Shown here: positions 27,440 to 36,076 of the stretch, in pieces
How the letters are laid out: the number at the start of each line of letters is the position of its first letter
Numbering within the stretch: the stretch's first letter is position 1
From: Dyadobacter sp. CY347
GTDB lineage: Bacteria > Bacteroidota > Bacteroidia > Cytophagales > Spirosomataceae
DNA length: 64,000 nt
Assembly (NCBI RefSeq): GCF_021502655.1
Contig: NZ_JAKFFT010000006.1
Span: 62,001-126,000, forward strand
Reading direction: 5' to 3'
The notes under the pieces: generated by a model
What the model was told of the DNA's origin: nothing
What the model saw: the letters and a program-made list of their open reading frames with translations, nothing else
Databases searched by the model: none
Position numbers and translations under genes: made by a program

Positions 27440-28837
27440 TTATATCAGTCCTTCAAACACGCCCGGGGCCAGTCCGAAGAGGATTGTCAAAAATGTAGCA
27501 AGCAATAAAATCACCTGATAAAAGGGCGCAACACGGATTTTGATCAAATCACCTTCTTTTAAATAAGAAGCAATGATAACCCGGAAATAATAGTAAATAC
27601 CCACTGCCGACATCAAAACGGCAATCACTGTGATCCAGATAATGCCTCTTTCCGCTGCACTCGTGAAGATGAAGAATTTACCCCAGAAGCCGGCTGTTAA
27701 TGGAATTCCAGCCAATGATAACATGGATACGGCTAGTACAAACGCGAGAACCGGATTTTGTTTCGCCAGACCGTTGAATGCTTCGTAACGTTCGTTAGGC
27801 TGTCCTTCGAGTGTTTTTTCTTTGGAAACCAACATTAACACACCAAATGCGCATATCGTTGATAGTGAATAGGCTAGGGAATAAAATACAATGGCACTCT
27901 GTGATGGTTTGGTCAATGCGGTTAACGCAATTAACATATAGCCCGCATGCGAAATACCGGAGTAGGCTAGCATTCTCTTGAAGCTGTTCTGGCTCGTTGC
28001 ACCAATGTTCCCGACTAGTAATGTCAGAACGGCGATGGTTGCGATGATAATCCACCAGAAGCCATAAATTTCACTGAATGATGTGTTTAGCAATCGGAAA
28101 AGTGCGGCGAAACCGGCTGTTTTTACGATTGTAGACATGAATGTGGTAAAAATCGTTGGCGCTCCTTCGTAAACATCGGGCGTCCAAAAGTGGAACGGCG
28201 CGGCTGACACTTTGAAAAGCATCCCGATCAACAAAAGCAGCAGACCGGCATATAAAATGTAAGGCTGTGCATCTGCCTGAATGTTGGATGCGAAGCCGTG
28301 GATCTGGCTTAATTTGAAAGAACCGGTTGCCCCGTAAATCAAGGTCATGCCGAAAAGCATAAAGCCCGTTGCGAAAGCGCCCATCAGGAAATATTTCAAC
28401 GCAGCTTCATTGGAACGCAGGTTACGCTTGTTGCTTCCTGTTAAAATATACATCGCAACAGACAAGATCTCAACACCGATGAAAAGCATGATCATATGCT
28501 CAAAACCGATCATCATGAGCGCGCCAACAAGCGAAAAGAGCATTAACCCAAAATATTCCGCTGGCTCCGAATCCGGGTTTTCCTGAAAACCGCCTGAAAT
28601 CGCCACAATCATAAATGCGGAAAGGAGCACAATACCATTAAATGCAAGTGTCAGGTTATCAACACGAAGCATTTCATAAAAATAAAGCAAAGGCCCTTTG
28701 TTCCACTCCACGAAATTACCTACTGTGGCAATCACAAGGAAAAGTAATGTGGCGGGAAGCAGGATGTTCTTAGTTTTCGAAAAGCCCAAAAACAGGGTTA
28801 CGATACCAAAAACAGACAACAATATAATGGGATACAT
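27440..28837 (-). CDS. nuoN: NADH-quinone oxidoreductase subunit N
   Basis: This 465-residue, 14-helix membrane protein is one of the three antiporter-like proton-pumping subunits of complex I. Family markers include EILSVAMYILTGSNKRNLRSNEAALKYF, with the helix-5 Glu and the helix-7 region LLLLIGMLFKVSAAPFHFWTPDVYEGAP. Also present are QNSFKRMLAYSGISHAGYML and LAGIPLTAGFWGKF. It is the last gene of nuoKLMN, 7 bp after nuoM, and is followed by a strong terminator. Confidence 0.97.
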   Translation of the reverse strand: MYPIILLSVFGIVTLFLGFSKTKNILLPATLLFLVIATVGNFVEWNKGPLLYFYEMLRVDNLTLAFNGIVLLSAFMIVAISGGFQENPDSEPAEYFGLMLFSLVGALMMIGFEHMIMLFIGVEILSVAMYILTGSNKRNLRSNEAALKYFLMGAFATGFMLFGMTLIYGATGSFKLSQIHGFASNIQADAQPYILYAGLLLLLIGMLFKVSAAPFHFWTPDVYEGAPTIFTTFMSTIVKTAGFAALFRLLNTSFSEIYGFWWIIIATIAVLTLLVGNIGATSQNSFKRMLAYSGISHAGYMLIALTALTKPSQSAIVFYSLAYSLSTICAFGVLMLVSKEKTLEGQPNERYEAFNGLAKQNPVLAFVLAVSMLSLAGIPLTAGFWGKFFIFTSAAERGIIWITVIAVLMSAVGIYYYFRVIIASYLKEGDLIKIRVAPFYQVILLLATFLTILFGLAPGVFEGLI

Positions 28838-28844
28838 ATTTTGA

Positions 28845-30293
28845 CTAGTTATTAACCATTTGTAAAAGTTGACTTACAGCCGGCTCAGTTAATTTCAGAA
28901 ACGTGTTGGGATAAATGCCAATCCAGAAAACCATGATCACCAAGGGCAAAAGCACAGCGCGTTCGCTCATGGTTAGATCCTGAAAACCTTCAACCCATTT
29001 GGAACGAGGCCCGAACATTGATTTTTGGAACATCCGCAGCATATAAACCGACCCGAGGATGATGGTAAGACCAGCAATGGCGCCCAGCCAGCCGTCATAT
29101 TGGAAAACGCTGGATAACAACAGGAATTCACCCACAAAGCCGTTGGTCAATGGCAACGCAACGCTGCCCAGCAACAATATCATGAAATAGACGCTCAAAT
29201 GCGGCGTGCTTTGCGTAATCCCGCCTAACTGGTCCAGATAGCGCGTTTTGGTGCGGGAATAAATAATATCAATAATGAAGAACAACCCAATCACATTGAT
29301 TCCGTGCGCAAGCATTTGAATTAATGCTCCTTGCAAGCCATTGATCGAATAAGAAAACACCCCAGCGGCCATCAAACCAACGTGCGCAAAGGACGAGTAA
29401 GCGATCAAACGCTTCATATCGCTTTGTTGAATGGCAATGATAGAACCATAAATGATGCCGATCACAGACAAAACCATCGCCATCGTGCCCCATGTTTCCA
29501 TACCACCCGGAACGATCGGAAGTAAAAAACGGATCAAACCATAAACCCCCATTTTCAACATGATCCCTGAAAGCAACATGGTTGCTGGCGTAGGAGATTC
29601 TGTGTAAGTGTCTGGCTGCCAGGTATGGAAAGGGAAAAGCGGCATTTTGATCGCAAAGGCAATGAAGAACGCCCAGAAGACAAAACCCTGAACTTGTTTG
29701 CTAAGCTGTAATGCGTAAAATGCAGTGATTTCAGAAGTATGCGTGCCGGGTGTTTGATAATACAAATAAACCAGCCCGACCAACATTAACAAGCTTCCGA
29801 AAATGGTGTAAATAAAGAACTTGAATGTTACTTTCAAACGATTTTCTCCACCCCAGATTGCTGCAAGGAAATAAACCGGAATCAGCGCAGCTTCAAAGAA
29901 CAGATAGAACAGAAACGCGTCCGTTGCCGTAAAAACACCGATTAAGGCGGCTTCCATGAACAAAATCAGGGAATAAAACGAAGCAGGCTTTCTGTAATCG
30001 TGATTGAAAGCAGAAAGGATTATAAGTGGTGTCAGAAATGTCGTAAGTAAGACGAGGACTAAGCTGATGCCATCTATTCCGGCAGCAAAAGAAATGCCTC
30101 CCGAAGCCAGCCAGGCATATTTGAAACTAAATTGCGTCCCCGCAGCCGGATCAAATTGCAGCCAGGTGGCAATGGCAACGCCGAGCACAGCCAAACCGCT
30201 CACCAAAGCAACCTGCTTCGCCAGGCGTTCGCCTGAAAGCAGCGTGAGAACACCTGCGGCAATGGGTAAAAGTATTAAAAGAAGAGTAAGCAT
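28845..30293 (-). CDS. nuoM: NADH-quinone oxidoreductase subunit M
   Basis: This 482-residue antiporter-like proton-pumping subunit of complex I shows FYLFFEAALIPVYFLAAIWGG (helix-5 Glu), FAIKMPLFPFHTWQPDTYTESPTPATMLLSG, QQSDMKRLIAYSSFAHVGLMAAG and ALPLTNGFVGEFLLL. Fourteen hydrophobic spans are visible. It lies 46 bp after nuoL and 7 bp before nuoN. Confidence 0.97.
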   Translation of the reverse strand: MLTLLLILLPIAAGVLTLLSGERLAKQVALVSGLAVLGVAIATWLQFDPAAGTQFSFKYAWLASGGISFAAGIDGISLVLVLLTTFLTPLIILSAFNHDYRKPASFYSLILFMEAALIGVFTATDAFLFYLFFEAALIPVYFLAAIWGGENRLKVTFKFFIYTIFGSLLMLVGLVYLYYQTPGTHTSEITAFYALQLSKQVQGFVFWAFFIAFAIKMPLFPFHTWQPDTYTESPTPATMLLSGIMLKMGVYGLIRFLLPIVPGGMETWGTMAMVLSVIGIIYGSIIAIQQSDMKRLIAYSSFAHVGLMAAGVFSYSINGLQGALIQMLAHGINVIGLFFIIDIIYSRTKTRYLDQLGGITQSTPHLSVYFMILLLGSVALPLTNGFVGEFLLLSSVFQYDGWLGAIAGLTIILGSVYMLRMFQKSMFGPRSKWVEGFQDLTMSERAVLLPLVIMVFWIGIYPNTFLKLTEPAVSQLLQMVNN

Positions 30294-30339
30294 ATTTTCA
30301 AGTCAACGGTCAGCAACAAATGGTGAACGGATTTAATGA

Positions 30340-32256
30340 TCAAAGTAAAAGCTTCCAGAATAATATAACCACAATGCCCAAAACCATAGCGAAAACATAG
30401 TCTCCCGTAGATCCAGTCTGTGTTTTTCTCAAAAGCCCGGCAAAAAACTGCGTCAGTCTCACAAAAGCATTTACAATCAGATCAATGAAAAATTCGCCGA
30501 AACTGTAAAGGATATTGGATAAGGTCTTGATGGGCTTCACGAACACATTGTCGTAAAGCTCATCCACATAATATTTGTTGTAAACCAAACCTTGCAATGC
30601 TGATTTTGGCTGAGAATCCGGTGCCGGAACAGATTCTTTCTGAACATACATCACATAAGCCACAACCGCTGAAACCAACGCCACAGCCACCGAAACGCCC
30701 ATTAACAAATATTCTTCTGAATGCGAAAGCTCCGTGGGCAAGAAGGCCTCAGGATTAACCATGCGCGATGCGTCGTATAAAGGACTCATGAACTCGGCCA
30801 GATGATGCGTGCCATGCAATGCTTCCGGAACACCAATAAAACCGCCTAATGCTGATAGAACCGCCAAAATAACTAATGGAATAGTCATCGAAGCAGGCGA
30901 CTCATGCAAATGATGCTCCTGCTCATGCGTGCCTCTGAATGTTCCAAAGAATGTCAGGAATAGCAATCGGAACATATAAAATGAAGTCATCAACGAGCCC
31001 AAAACTCCGATCACCCAAAGCAACTTGTTATGCTCGAAAACATGCGCTAGAATTTCATCTTTCGAGAAAAACCCTGCAAATGGCGGAATCCCGGAGATTG
31101 CAATCGTTGCAATCAGGAATGTCAGGAACGTGATCGGGAGCTTTTTGCGTAAACCACCCATGGAACGAATATCCTGCTCATTGGACATGGCGTGAATCAC
31201 GCTACCCGCTCCAAGAAATAGTAATGCTTTAAAGAATGCATGCGTAATCACATGGAACATGGAAGCCGAGTAAGCCATTGCACCCAATCCCATAAACATA
31301 TAACCTAGCTGACTCACAGTCGAATAAGCTAGCACTTTCTTAATGTCATTTTGTAAAAGACCAATAGAAGCCGCGAACAATGCCGTCGCCGCGCCAATGA
31401 TGCCAACGATCTCCAATGTGGAAGGCGCCAGGGAATAGAGGACATTGGAACGGATCACCATGTAAATTCCGGCCGTAACCATCGTAGCCGCGTGAATAAG
31501 CGCAGAAACAGGCGTAGGACCCGCCATCGCATCCGGCAACCACGTGTAAAGTGGAATCTGAGCCGATTTTCCCATTGCACCAACAAACAGGAATAATGTA
31601 ATCATAATGATCACCGGATCACCGATTTCAAAATCCGTTGCTTTGCTAAAAACCTCAAGATACTCAACCGAACCGAACGTGGAGATGATTGTAAAAATCC
31701 CCAATAGGAAACCTAAGTCCCCTACACGGTTCATGATGAATGCCTTGCGCGCAGCATTGTTGTAATATGTGTTTTTATTCCAAAAACCGATCAGCAGGTA
31801 AGAGCACAATCCAACACCTTCCCAACCAATGAACATAATCACATAATTGGAACCCAAAACAAGCAGTAACATGAAGAACAAAAACAGGTTCAGATAAGCG
31901 AAAAACTTACCAAAACCCTCATCATGATGCATGTAGCCAATCGAATAAATGTGGATCAGCGAACCCACGCCCGTAATGATCATCAGCATTAAAAGCGAAA
32001 GCTGGTCAACCTGGAAAGAAAATGGAATGTTAAGGCTGCCAACTGTGATCCAGTCGAAAAGCGGGACGATAACCGGCTGACTGCCAGCGGCTAGAAATGC
32101 TTGGAATGTCATCACCGAAAGCACGAAACTCGCCACAACAGCCAATGTTCCGATAATGCCGACAGCGCCTTTGGGTATAGTCTTAAATCCGATTCCGTTG
32201 ATCAGGAAACCAATCAGGGGTAAAAGTGGAATCAGAATGAGTAATGATGCAGACAT
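30340..32256 (-). CDS. nuoL: NADH-quinone oxidoreductase subunit L
   Basis: This 638-residue protein is the distal antiporter-like subunit of complex I. The core has FIGWEGVGLCSYLLIGFW (helix-5 Glu), SAQIPLYTWLPDAMAGPTPVSALIHAATMV, QNDIKKVLAYSTVSQLGYM and ISGIPPFAGFFSKDEIL. The C-terminal lateral helix region spans about residues 520-638. A His/Glu-rich stretch (HEQEHHLHESPAS) sits in a loop near residue 450. It lies 30 bp after nuoK and is translated as part of nuoKLMN. Confidence 0.97.
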   Translation of the reverse strand: MSASLLILIPLLPLIGFLINGIGFKTIPKGAVGIIGTLAVVASFVLSVMTFQAFLAAGSQPVIVPLFDWITVGSLNIPFSFQVDQLSLLMLMIITGVGSLIHIYSIGYMHHDEGFGKFFAYLNLFLFFMLLLVLGSNYVIMFIGWEGVGLCSYLLIGFWNKNTYYNNAARKAFIMNRVGDLGFLLGIFTIISTFGSVEYLEVFSKATDFEIGDPVIIMITLFLFVGAMGKSAQIPLYTWLPDAMAGPTPVSALIHAATMVTAGIYMVIRSNVLYSLAPSTLEIVGIIGAATALFAASIGLLQNDIKKVLAYSTVSQLGYMFMGLGAMAYSASMFHVITHAFFKALLFLGAGSVIHAMSNEQDIRSMGGLRKKLPITFLTFLIATIAISGIPPFAGFFSKDEILAHVFEHNKLLWVIGVLGSLMTSFYMFRLLFLTFFGTFRGTHEQEHHLHESPASMTIPLVILAVLSALGGFIGVPEALHGTHHLAEFMSPLYDASRMVNPEAFLPTELSHSEEYLLMGVSVAVALVSAVVAYVMYVQKESVPAPDSQPKSALQGLVYNKYYVDELYDNVFVKPIKTLSNILYSFGEFFIDLIVNAFVRLTQFFAGLLRKTQTGSTGDYVFAMVLGIVVILFWKLLL

Positions 32257-32286
32257 GTTTATTTATTAATCTTTATTGGCAAATGC

Positions 32287-32640
32287 TTACCACTTCAATT
32301 TGTTGAGAAACCCGATATCCGTATTTCTTGTGTTTCGGTAGATCATTACGATAATCGCAAGTCCCACAGCCACTTCCGCTGCGGCAACCGCCATGATAAA
32401 AAACACAAAAACCTGCCCGGAAGGGTCAGATCTGTAAGATGAAAATGCGATAAGGAGCAAGTTCGCAGCATTGAGCATCAATTCTACAGACATGAAAATG
32501 ATGATCGCATTGCGACGTGTCAGCACGCCGATAATGCCAATTACAAAAAGTAAAGTGCTGAGAATTAGATAATGTTGAAGTGGAATATTCTGAATAACCG
32601 CCGGTATATTGACCTCTGGAATATTGGGGTTTGGGATCAT
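32287..32640 (-). CDS. nuoK: NADH-quinone oxidoreductase subunit K
   Basis: This 117-residue, three-helix subunit has the conserved membrane glutamates in [17 protein letters not shown] and [17 protein letters not shown] that belong to the central charged axis of complex I. The first 20 residues are an extension with little conservation. It is the first gene of nuoKLMN; upstream on the same strand lies an exonuclease gene, not nuoJ. A consensus promoter sits 55-84 bp before its start. Confidence 0.96.
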   Translation of the reverse strand: MIPNPNIPEVNIPAVIQNIPLQHYLILSTLLFVIGIIGVLTRRNAIIIFMSVELMLNAANLLLIAFSSYRSDPSGQVFVFFIMAVAAAEVAVGLAIIVMIYRNTRNTDIGFLNKLKW

Positions 32641-32694
32641 AGCAGGTTTACCTTGTTGGATATTCGGTTAAAATAGTCAAAAATAGATTTCCGG

Positions 32695-32724
32695 CAAAAA
32701 TAGACATAAATACTACTTACTCAA
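32695..32724 (-). promoter_or_regulatory. Promoter of nuoKLMN (TTG-N19-TATTTTTG)
   Basis: Read on the minus strand, TTG (32722-32724) is followed by a 19-base spacer and TATTTTTG (32695-32702), a full match to the Bacteroidota consensus. A second TATTTTTG lies at 32678-32685 without a matching TTG. The implied leader is about 45-50 bases. Confidence 0.6.
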
Positions 32725-32744
32725 GTGCGTTCGTCACCTTTATG

Positions 32745-33554
32745 TCAGCGCTGGGTTAATGCTCTTAATTTAATCTCTGTCAGTTTTCTTTTGGTATCCA
32801 AAGGAAACTCGCCTTTCATCATCCAGTCGAAGAAAGAAGGCTCATTTTTTAAGACTTCCGCAATGCGTTTTCCATTGTGTTTGCCAAAATTGAAAACTTC
32901 CTCGCCTTTATCATTGTAGGACATTCGTCCCGCAAAGTCAATCAATTTCGAGGCAGTAAGCTCATGCAATGCAGCCACATCGTTTTTGATAGGTTCCGTT
33001 TCAACACCATGTGAATCAACGACTTTTACACCTTCATAACGAGCGATTTGGCCCTGCAAAACTTCGAAAGTTGCAATGGTGTCCGCCTCCGCGCTATGTG
33101 CATTCAAAAGCTCTTTTCCGCAATAAAATTTATAAGCAGCACCCAGATTCCTGGGTTCCATCATATGGTAAATGCGTTGAGCATCAACTGTTTTGCGGTT
33201 TTTTAAATCAAATTCAACACCCACGCGCAGGAATTCTTCCACAAGCATAGGAATGTCAAACCGATTGGAATTAAAACCAGCCAGATCGCATCCTTCCAGA
33301 AATGTTGCGAGGTTTTTGGCAATGCCTTTGAATGTCGGCGCATCCTTGATATCCTCGTCATAAATGCCATGGATAAGGCTGCTTTCCAGCGGAATAGGCA
33401 TTTCGGGATTGATCCTTCGGGTGCGGATTTCGGTTTCGCCGTTGGGAAGTGCCTTTACGACAGATATCTCAACAATACGGTCGCGGACGATATTGACTCC
33501 GGTTGTTTCAAGATCAAAAAAAGCGAGCGGCTTTTTCAGACGGAGGGTATGCAT
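32745..33554 (-). CDS. DEDDh-type 3'-5' exonuclease (DnaQ-like)
   Basis: This 269-residue protein has an N-terminal exonuclease domain: Exo I FFDLETTG (Asp, Glu), Exo II GFNSNRFDIPML (Asp) and Exo III HSAEADTIAT with the catalytic His and Asp. The C-terminal 60 residues (FNFGKHNGKRIAEVL, FFDWMMKGEFP) form a small domain common in Bacteroidota exonucleases of this type. It resembles the epsilon subunit of DNA polymerase III and could be a stand-alone DnaQ-like nuclease; no polymerase gene is near. It lies 104 bp upstream of nuoK but is separated from it by the nuo promoter. Confidence 0.92.
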   Translation of the reverse strand: MHTLRLKKPLAFFDLETTGVNIVRDRIVEISVVKALPNGETEIRTRRINPEMPIPLESSLIHGIYDEDIKDAPTFKGIAKNLATFLEGCDLAGFNSNRFDIPMLVEEFLRVGVEFDLKNRKTVDAQRIYHMMEPRNLGAAYKFYCGKELLNAHSAEADTIATFEVLQGQIARYEGVKVVDSHGVETEPIKNDVAALHELTASKLIDFAGRMSYNDKGEEVFNFGKHNGKRIAEVLKNEPSFFDWMMKGEFPLDTKRKLTEIKLRALTQR

Positions 33555-33832
33555 AAGACACTCAAATTTGATTTTCGAGCCGTGAAGTTACGCCTAAACC
33601 TAAGATACCGCAAGAAAGAGGTTAGTTTATACAGATTATAAAAAAGTTAAAATTTGAATGGCAGCGTCCACCGGTTGGTGCAGTTTATCTGCCGTTCCTA
33701 TTTGGGATTGATTTGGAAAAGAACTTCTCAATTCCGATGGCTAACGCAGCGTCGCCGAAAAATAATCGCTTTTTCTGAGCGCATGGCTGTGGATTATCTA
33801 GCGGAATCTTTTCAAATCAAACCGATCTTTCT

Positions 33833-34441
33833 ATGCGGACATCAACAATTCTTTTCAGGAGCCTCATTCTTCTCATGCTATTTTCAACTTATGGACAAGC
33901 TCAAAAATTGAAATATGGAATAAAAGGAGGAGTTAATGTTTCGGATTTTTCGTTGCGCACAAATGCGTTTTCACAAGGAATAAAGAACATTTGGAAGCCA
34001 ATGATATTATCTCATGTTGGAGGCTATGTTGAAAAGCCATTAAATCAAACATTCGCTGTTCAGGCTGAGCTTTTGTATTCAATAAATGGAAGCAATGTCA
34101 ATCTCTTCAAATCCTATGCACATTATTTGTCAATTCCAATGCTGTTGAATGTGCATTTTAGAAAAGGCGTTATTTTAGAACTAGGTCCACAAATAAGCTT
34201 TATACACGCCTCAAAGCGATCGTTGCTGTTAATGAATTCCAAAGTTGATTTCGGCATGACGGTAGGTTGCAGAGTCAATGTTTCTCCGTCCGTTAATATT
34301 GGATTAAGATGTGTTCAGGGATTAGCCCCATTAAGCAACTTGCTTAGAACAGTTGACAGCCAAGGCAATGCCAAAGTCCTCCGTGACTTTTACAGCAGGA
34401 ATATACAACTGTCCGTTGCCTATCAACTCTCTAAACATTAG
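33833..34441 (+). CDS. Small PorT/OmpX-like outer-membrane beta-barrel protein
   Basis: This 202-residue protein has a signal peptide (LILLMLFSTYGQA before QKLK) followed by YGIKGGVNVSDFSL, the usual opening of the porin-family outer-membrane barrel seen throughout Bacteroidota. Alternating strands such as FAVQAELLYSING and GVILELGPQISF follow, ending IQLSVAYQL. Function is unknown. It appears more A+T-rich than its neighbours. The 278 bp upstream hold no gene I can support. Confidence 0.85.
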   Translation: MRTSTILFRSLILLMLFSTYGQAQKLKYGIKGGVNVSDFSLRTNAFSQGIKNIWKPMILSHVGGYVEKPLNQTFAVQAELLYSINGSNVNLFKSYAHYLSIPMLLNVHFRKGVILELGPQISFIHASKRSLLLMNSKVDFGMTVGCRVNVSPSVNIGLRCVQGLAPLSNLLRTVDSQGNAKVLRDFYSRNIQLSVAYQLSKH

Positions 34442-34465
34442 TCAAACCTTATCGACAGATTTTTC

Positions 34466-35971
34466 TTAATCCATCCAGCCATAAGACTTGGTAACCGCCT
34501 TCTGCCAGCCCTTATAGAATTTTTCGCGGGTTGCTTCTTCCATATTTGGGTTCCACGTGTGGGCGACAGCCCAATTAGCGGTGAGTTCATCGGTGTTTTT
34601 CCAATAGCCAACTGCAAGTCCAGCGGCATATGCTGCGCCTAACGCGGTGGTTTCGGCGACGGCAGGCGATACGACTTGAGTGTTTAAAATGTCAGACTGG
34701 AATTGCATCAAGAGTTCATTGGCGACCATTCCGCCATCTACGCGTAGGGAGGAAAGTTCGATGCCTGAGTCTTGCTCCATTGCCCGCACGACGTCTAATG
34801 TCTGATAGGCCGATGCTTCCAGAACGGCGCGTGCAATGTGGCCTTTGTTCACATATCCAGTCAATCCGGCAATTACGCCGCGCGCATCATTGCGCCAGTA
34901 AGGTGCGTATAAGCCTGAAAATGCCGGCACGAAATAGGCACCGCCGTTGTCTTCTACGGTTTTTGCCAGTTTTTCAATGTCGCTGCTTTTTTTAATCAAA
35001 CCCAAATTGTCCCTAACCCATTGCACCAATGCGCCGGTGACCGCGACGCTTCCTTCCAATGCATATTGAACCGGATTGTCGCCGAATTTATAAGCAATGG
35101 TTGTTAATAAGCCATTTTCAGAAGTTTTGAGCTCGTTACCCGTGTTCATCACCAGGAAGCAGCCGGTTCCATAAGTGTTTTTGGCCATGCCAGGCTCAAA
35201 GCAAGTTTGTCCGACCAATGCAGCGTGCTGATCGCCCAAGATTCCTGCAACCGGGACGCCTGGAAGGATTTCATTATTAACATAACCGTAAATTTCGCTG
35301 CTGCTTTTGATGGCGGGCAGCATTTTTTCCGGAATGTCGTAAGCTGCGAGCATTTCTTTGTCCCACTGCAATGTTTTGAGGTTCATCAGTTGCGTGCGGC
35401 TTGCATTGGTAACGTCCGTAACGTGAATGCCGCCTTCGCCGTGCGTGCTGCCGGTCAGATGCCAGATCAGGAATGTGTCCATGTTTCCAAAAATGGCTTC
35501 ACCTTTTTCCGCATCTTCACGAATTCCTTCCACATTATCCAGAAGCCATTTCAGTTTCAGGCCGCTGAAATAGGTTGAAACGGGAAGACCGGTAATTTCT
35601 CGGAATTGGTTCAAACCGCCTTCACGCTCATATTTTGCTACAAGTTCAGTAGTCCGCGTATCTTGCCAGACCAATGCGTTATAATAAGGTTTGCCCGTGC
35701 GTTTGTTCCAGACAACCGTTGTTTCTCTTTGATTTGTAATGCCAATCGCCGCAATGTCCGCCGCCGTCGCTGACACATTGATCCGCGCGATGGCCATCAC
35801 TTCCAATGTGTTTTTCCAGATTTCAGTCGGATTATGCTCCACCCAGCCCGGATGTGGGTAAATCTGTTCGTGTTCTTTTTGTCCTACAGAAACGATATTT
35901 CCCTGGTGATCGAAAAGAATGCAGCGCGTGCTGGTGGTTCCCTGGTCAATGGCGGCAACGTATTTTGACAT
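34466..35971 (-). CDS. glpK: Glycerol kinase
   Basis: This 501-residue FGGY-family kinase converts glycerol to glycerol-3-phosphate with ATP. It shows [19 protein letters not shown], the glycerol-binding [40 protein letters not shown] and [17 protein letters not shown]. No glpF or glpD adjoins it, so glycerol uptake and oxidation genes are elsewhere. A symmetric dyad at 35989-36005 lies 17 bp upstream of the start. Confidence 0.97.
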   Translation of the reverse strand: MSKYVAAIDQGTTSTRCILFDHQGNIVSVGQKEHEQIYPHPGWVEHNPTEIWKNTLEVMAIARINVSATAADIAAIGITNQRETTVVWNKRTGKPYYNALVWQDTRTTELVAKYEREGGLNQFREITGLPVSTYFSGLKLKWLLDNVEGIREDAEKGEAIFGNMDTFLIWHLTGSTHGEGGIHVTDVTNASRTQLMNLKTLQWDKEMLAAYDIPEKMLPAIKSSSEIYGYVNNEILPGVPVAGILGDQHAALVGQTCFEPGMAKNTYGTGCFLVMNTGNELKTSENGLLTTIAYKFGDNPVQYALEGSVAVTGALVQWVRDNLGLIKKSSDIEKLAKTVEDNGGAYFVPAFSGLYAPYWRNDARGVIAGLTGYVNKGHIARAVLEASAYQTLDVVRAMEQDSGIELSSLRVDGGMVANELLMQFQSDILNTQVVSPAVAETTALGAAYAAGLAVGYWKNTDELTANWAVAHTWNPNMEEATREKFYKGWQKAVTKSYGWMD

Positions 35972-35988
35972 ATTGGTATTATGATTGG

Positions 35989-36005
35989 CTTTATTTGCAA
36001 TAAAG
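35989..36005. promoter_or_regulatory. 17-bp dyad between glpK and pbpC
   Basis: CTTTATT-TGC-AATAAAG is a perfect 7+3+7 dyad, 18 bp upstream of the glpK start and 72 bp upstream of the pbpC ATG. It could be an operator for glycerol kinase; no regulator gene is nearby. Confidence 0.3.
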
Positions 36006-36076
36006 TCAGTAATTAGAGAAAATTACCTGATAGGGACAAATTGAAGCCGAAAACGAACCCTCACACACCTACAAAA

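Noticed and set aside
33654-33911. 85-codon plus-strand frame overlapping the PorT-like gene
   Set aside because: It overlaps the signal peptide of the real gene in another frame and has no recognisable features.
36041-36076. TTG start for penicillin-binding protein 1C
   Set aside because: It adds 12 polar residues before a normal membrane anchor that already starts with ATG at 36077.
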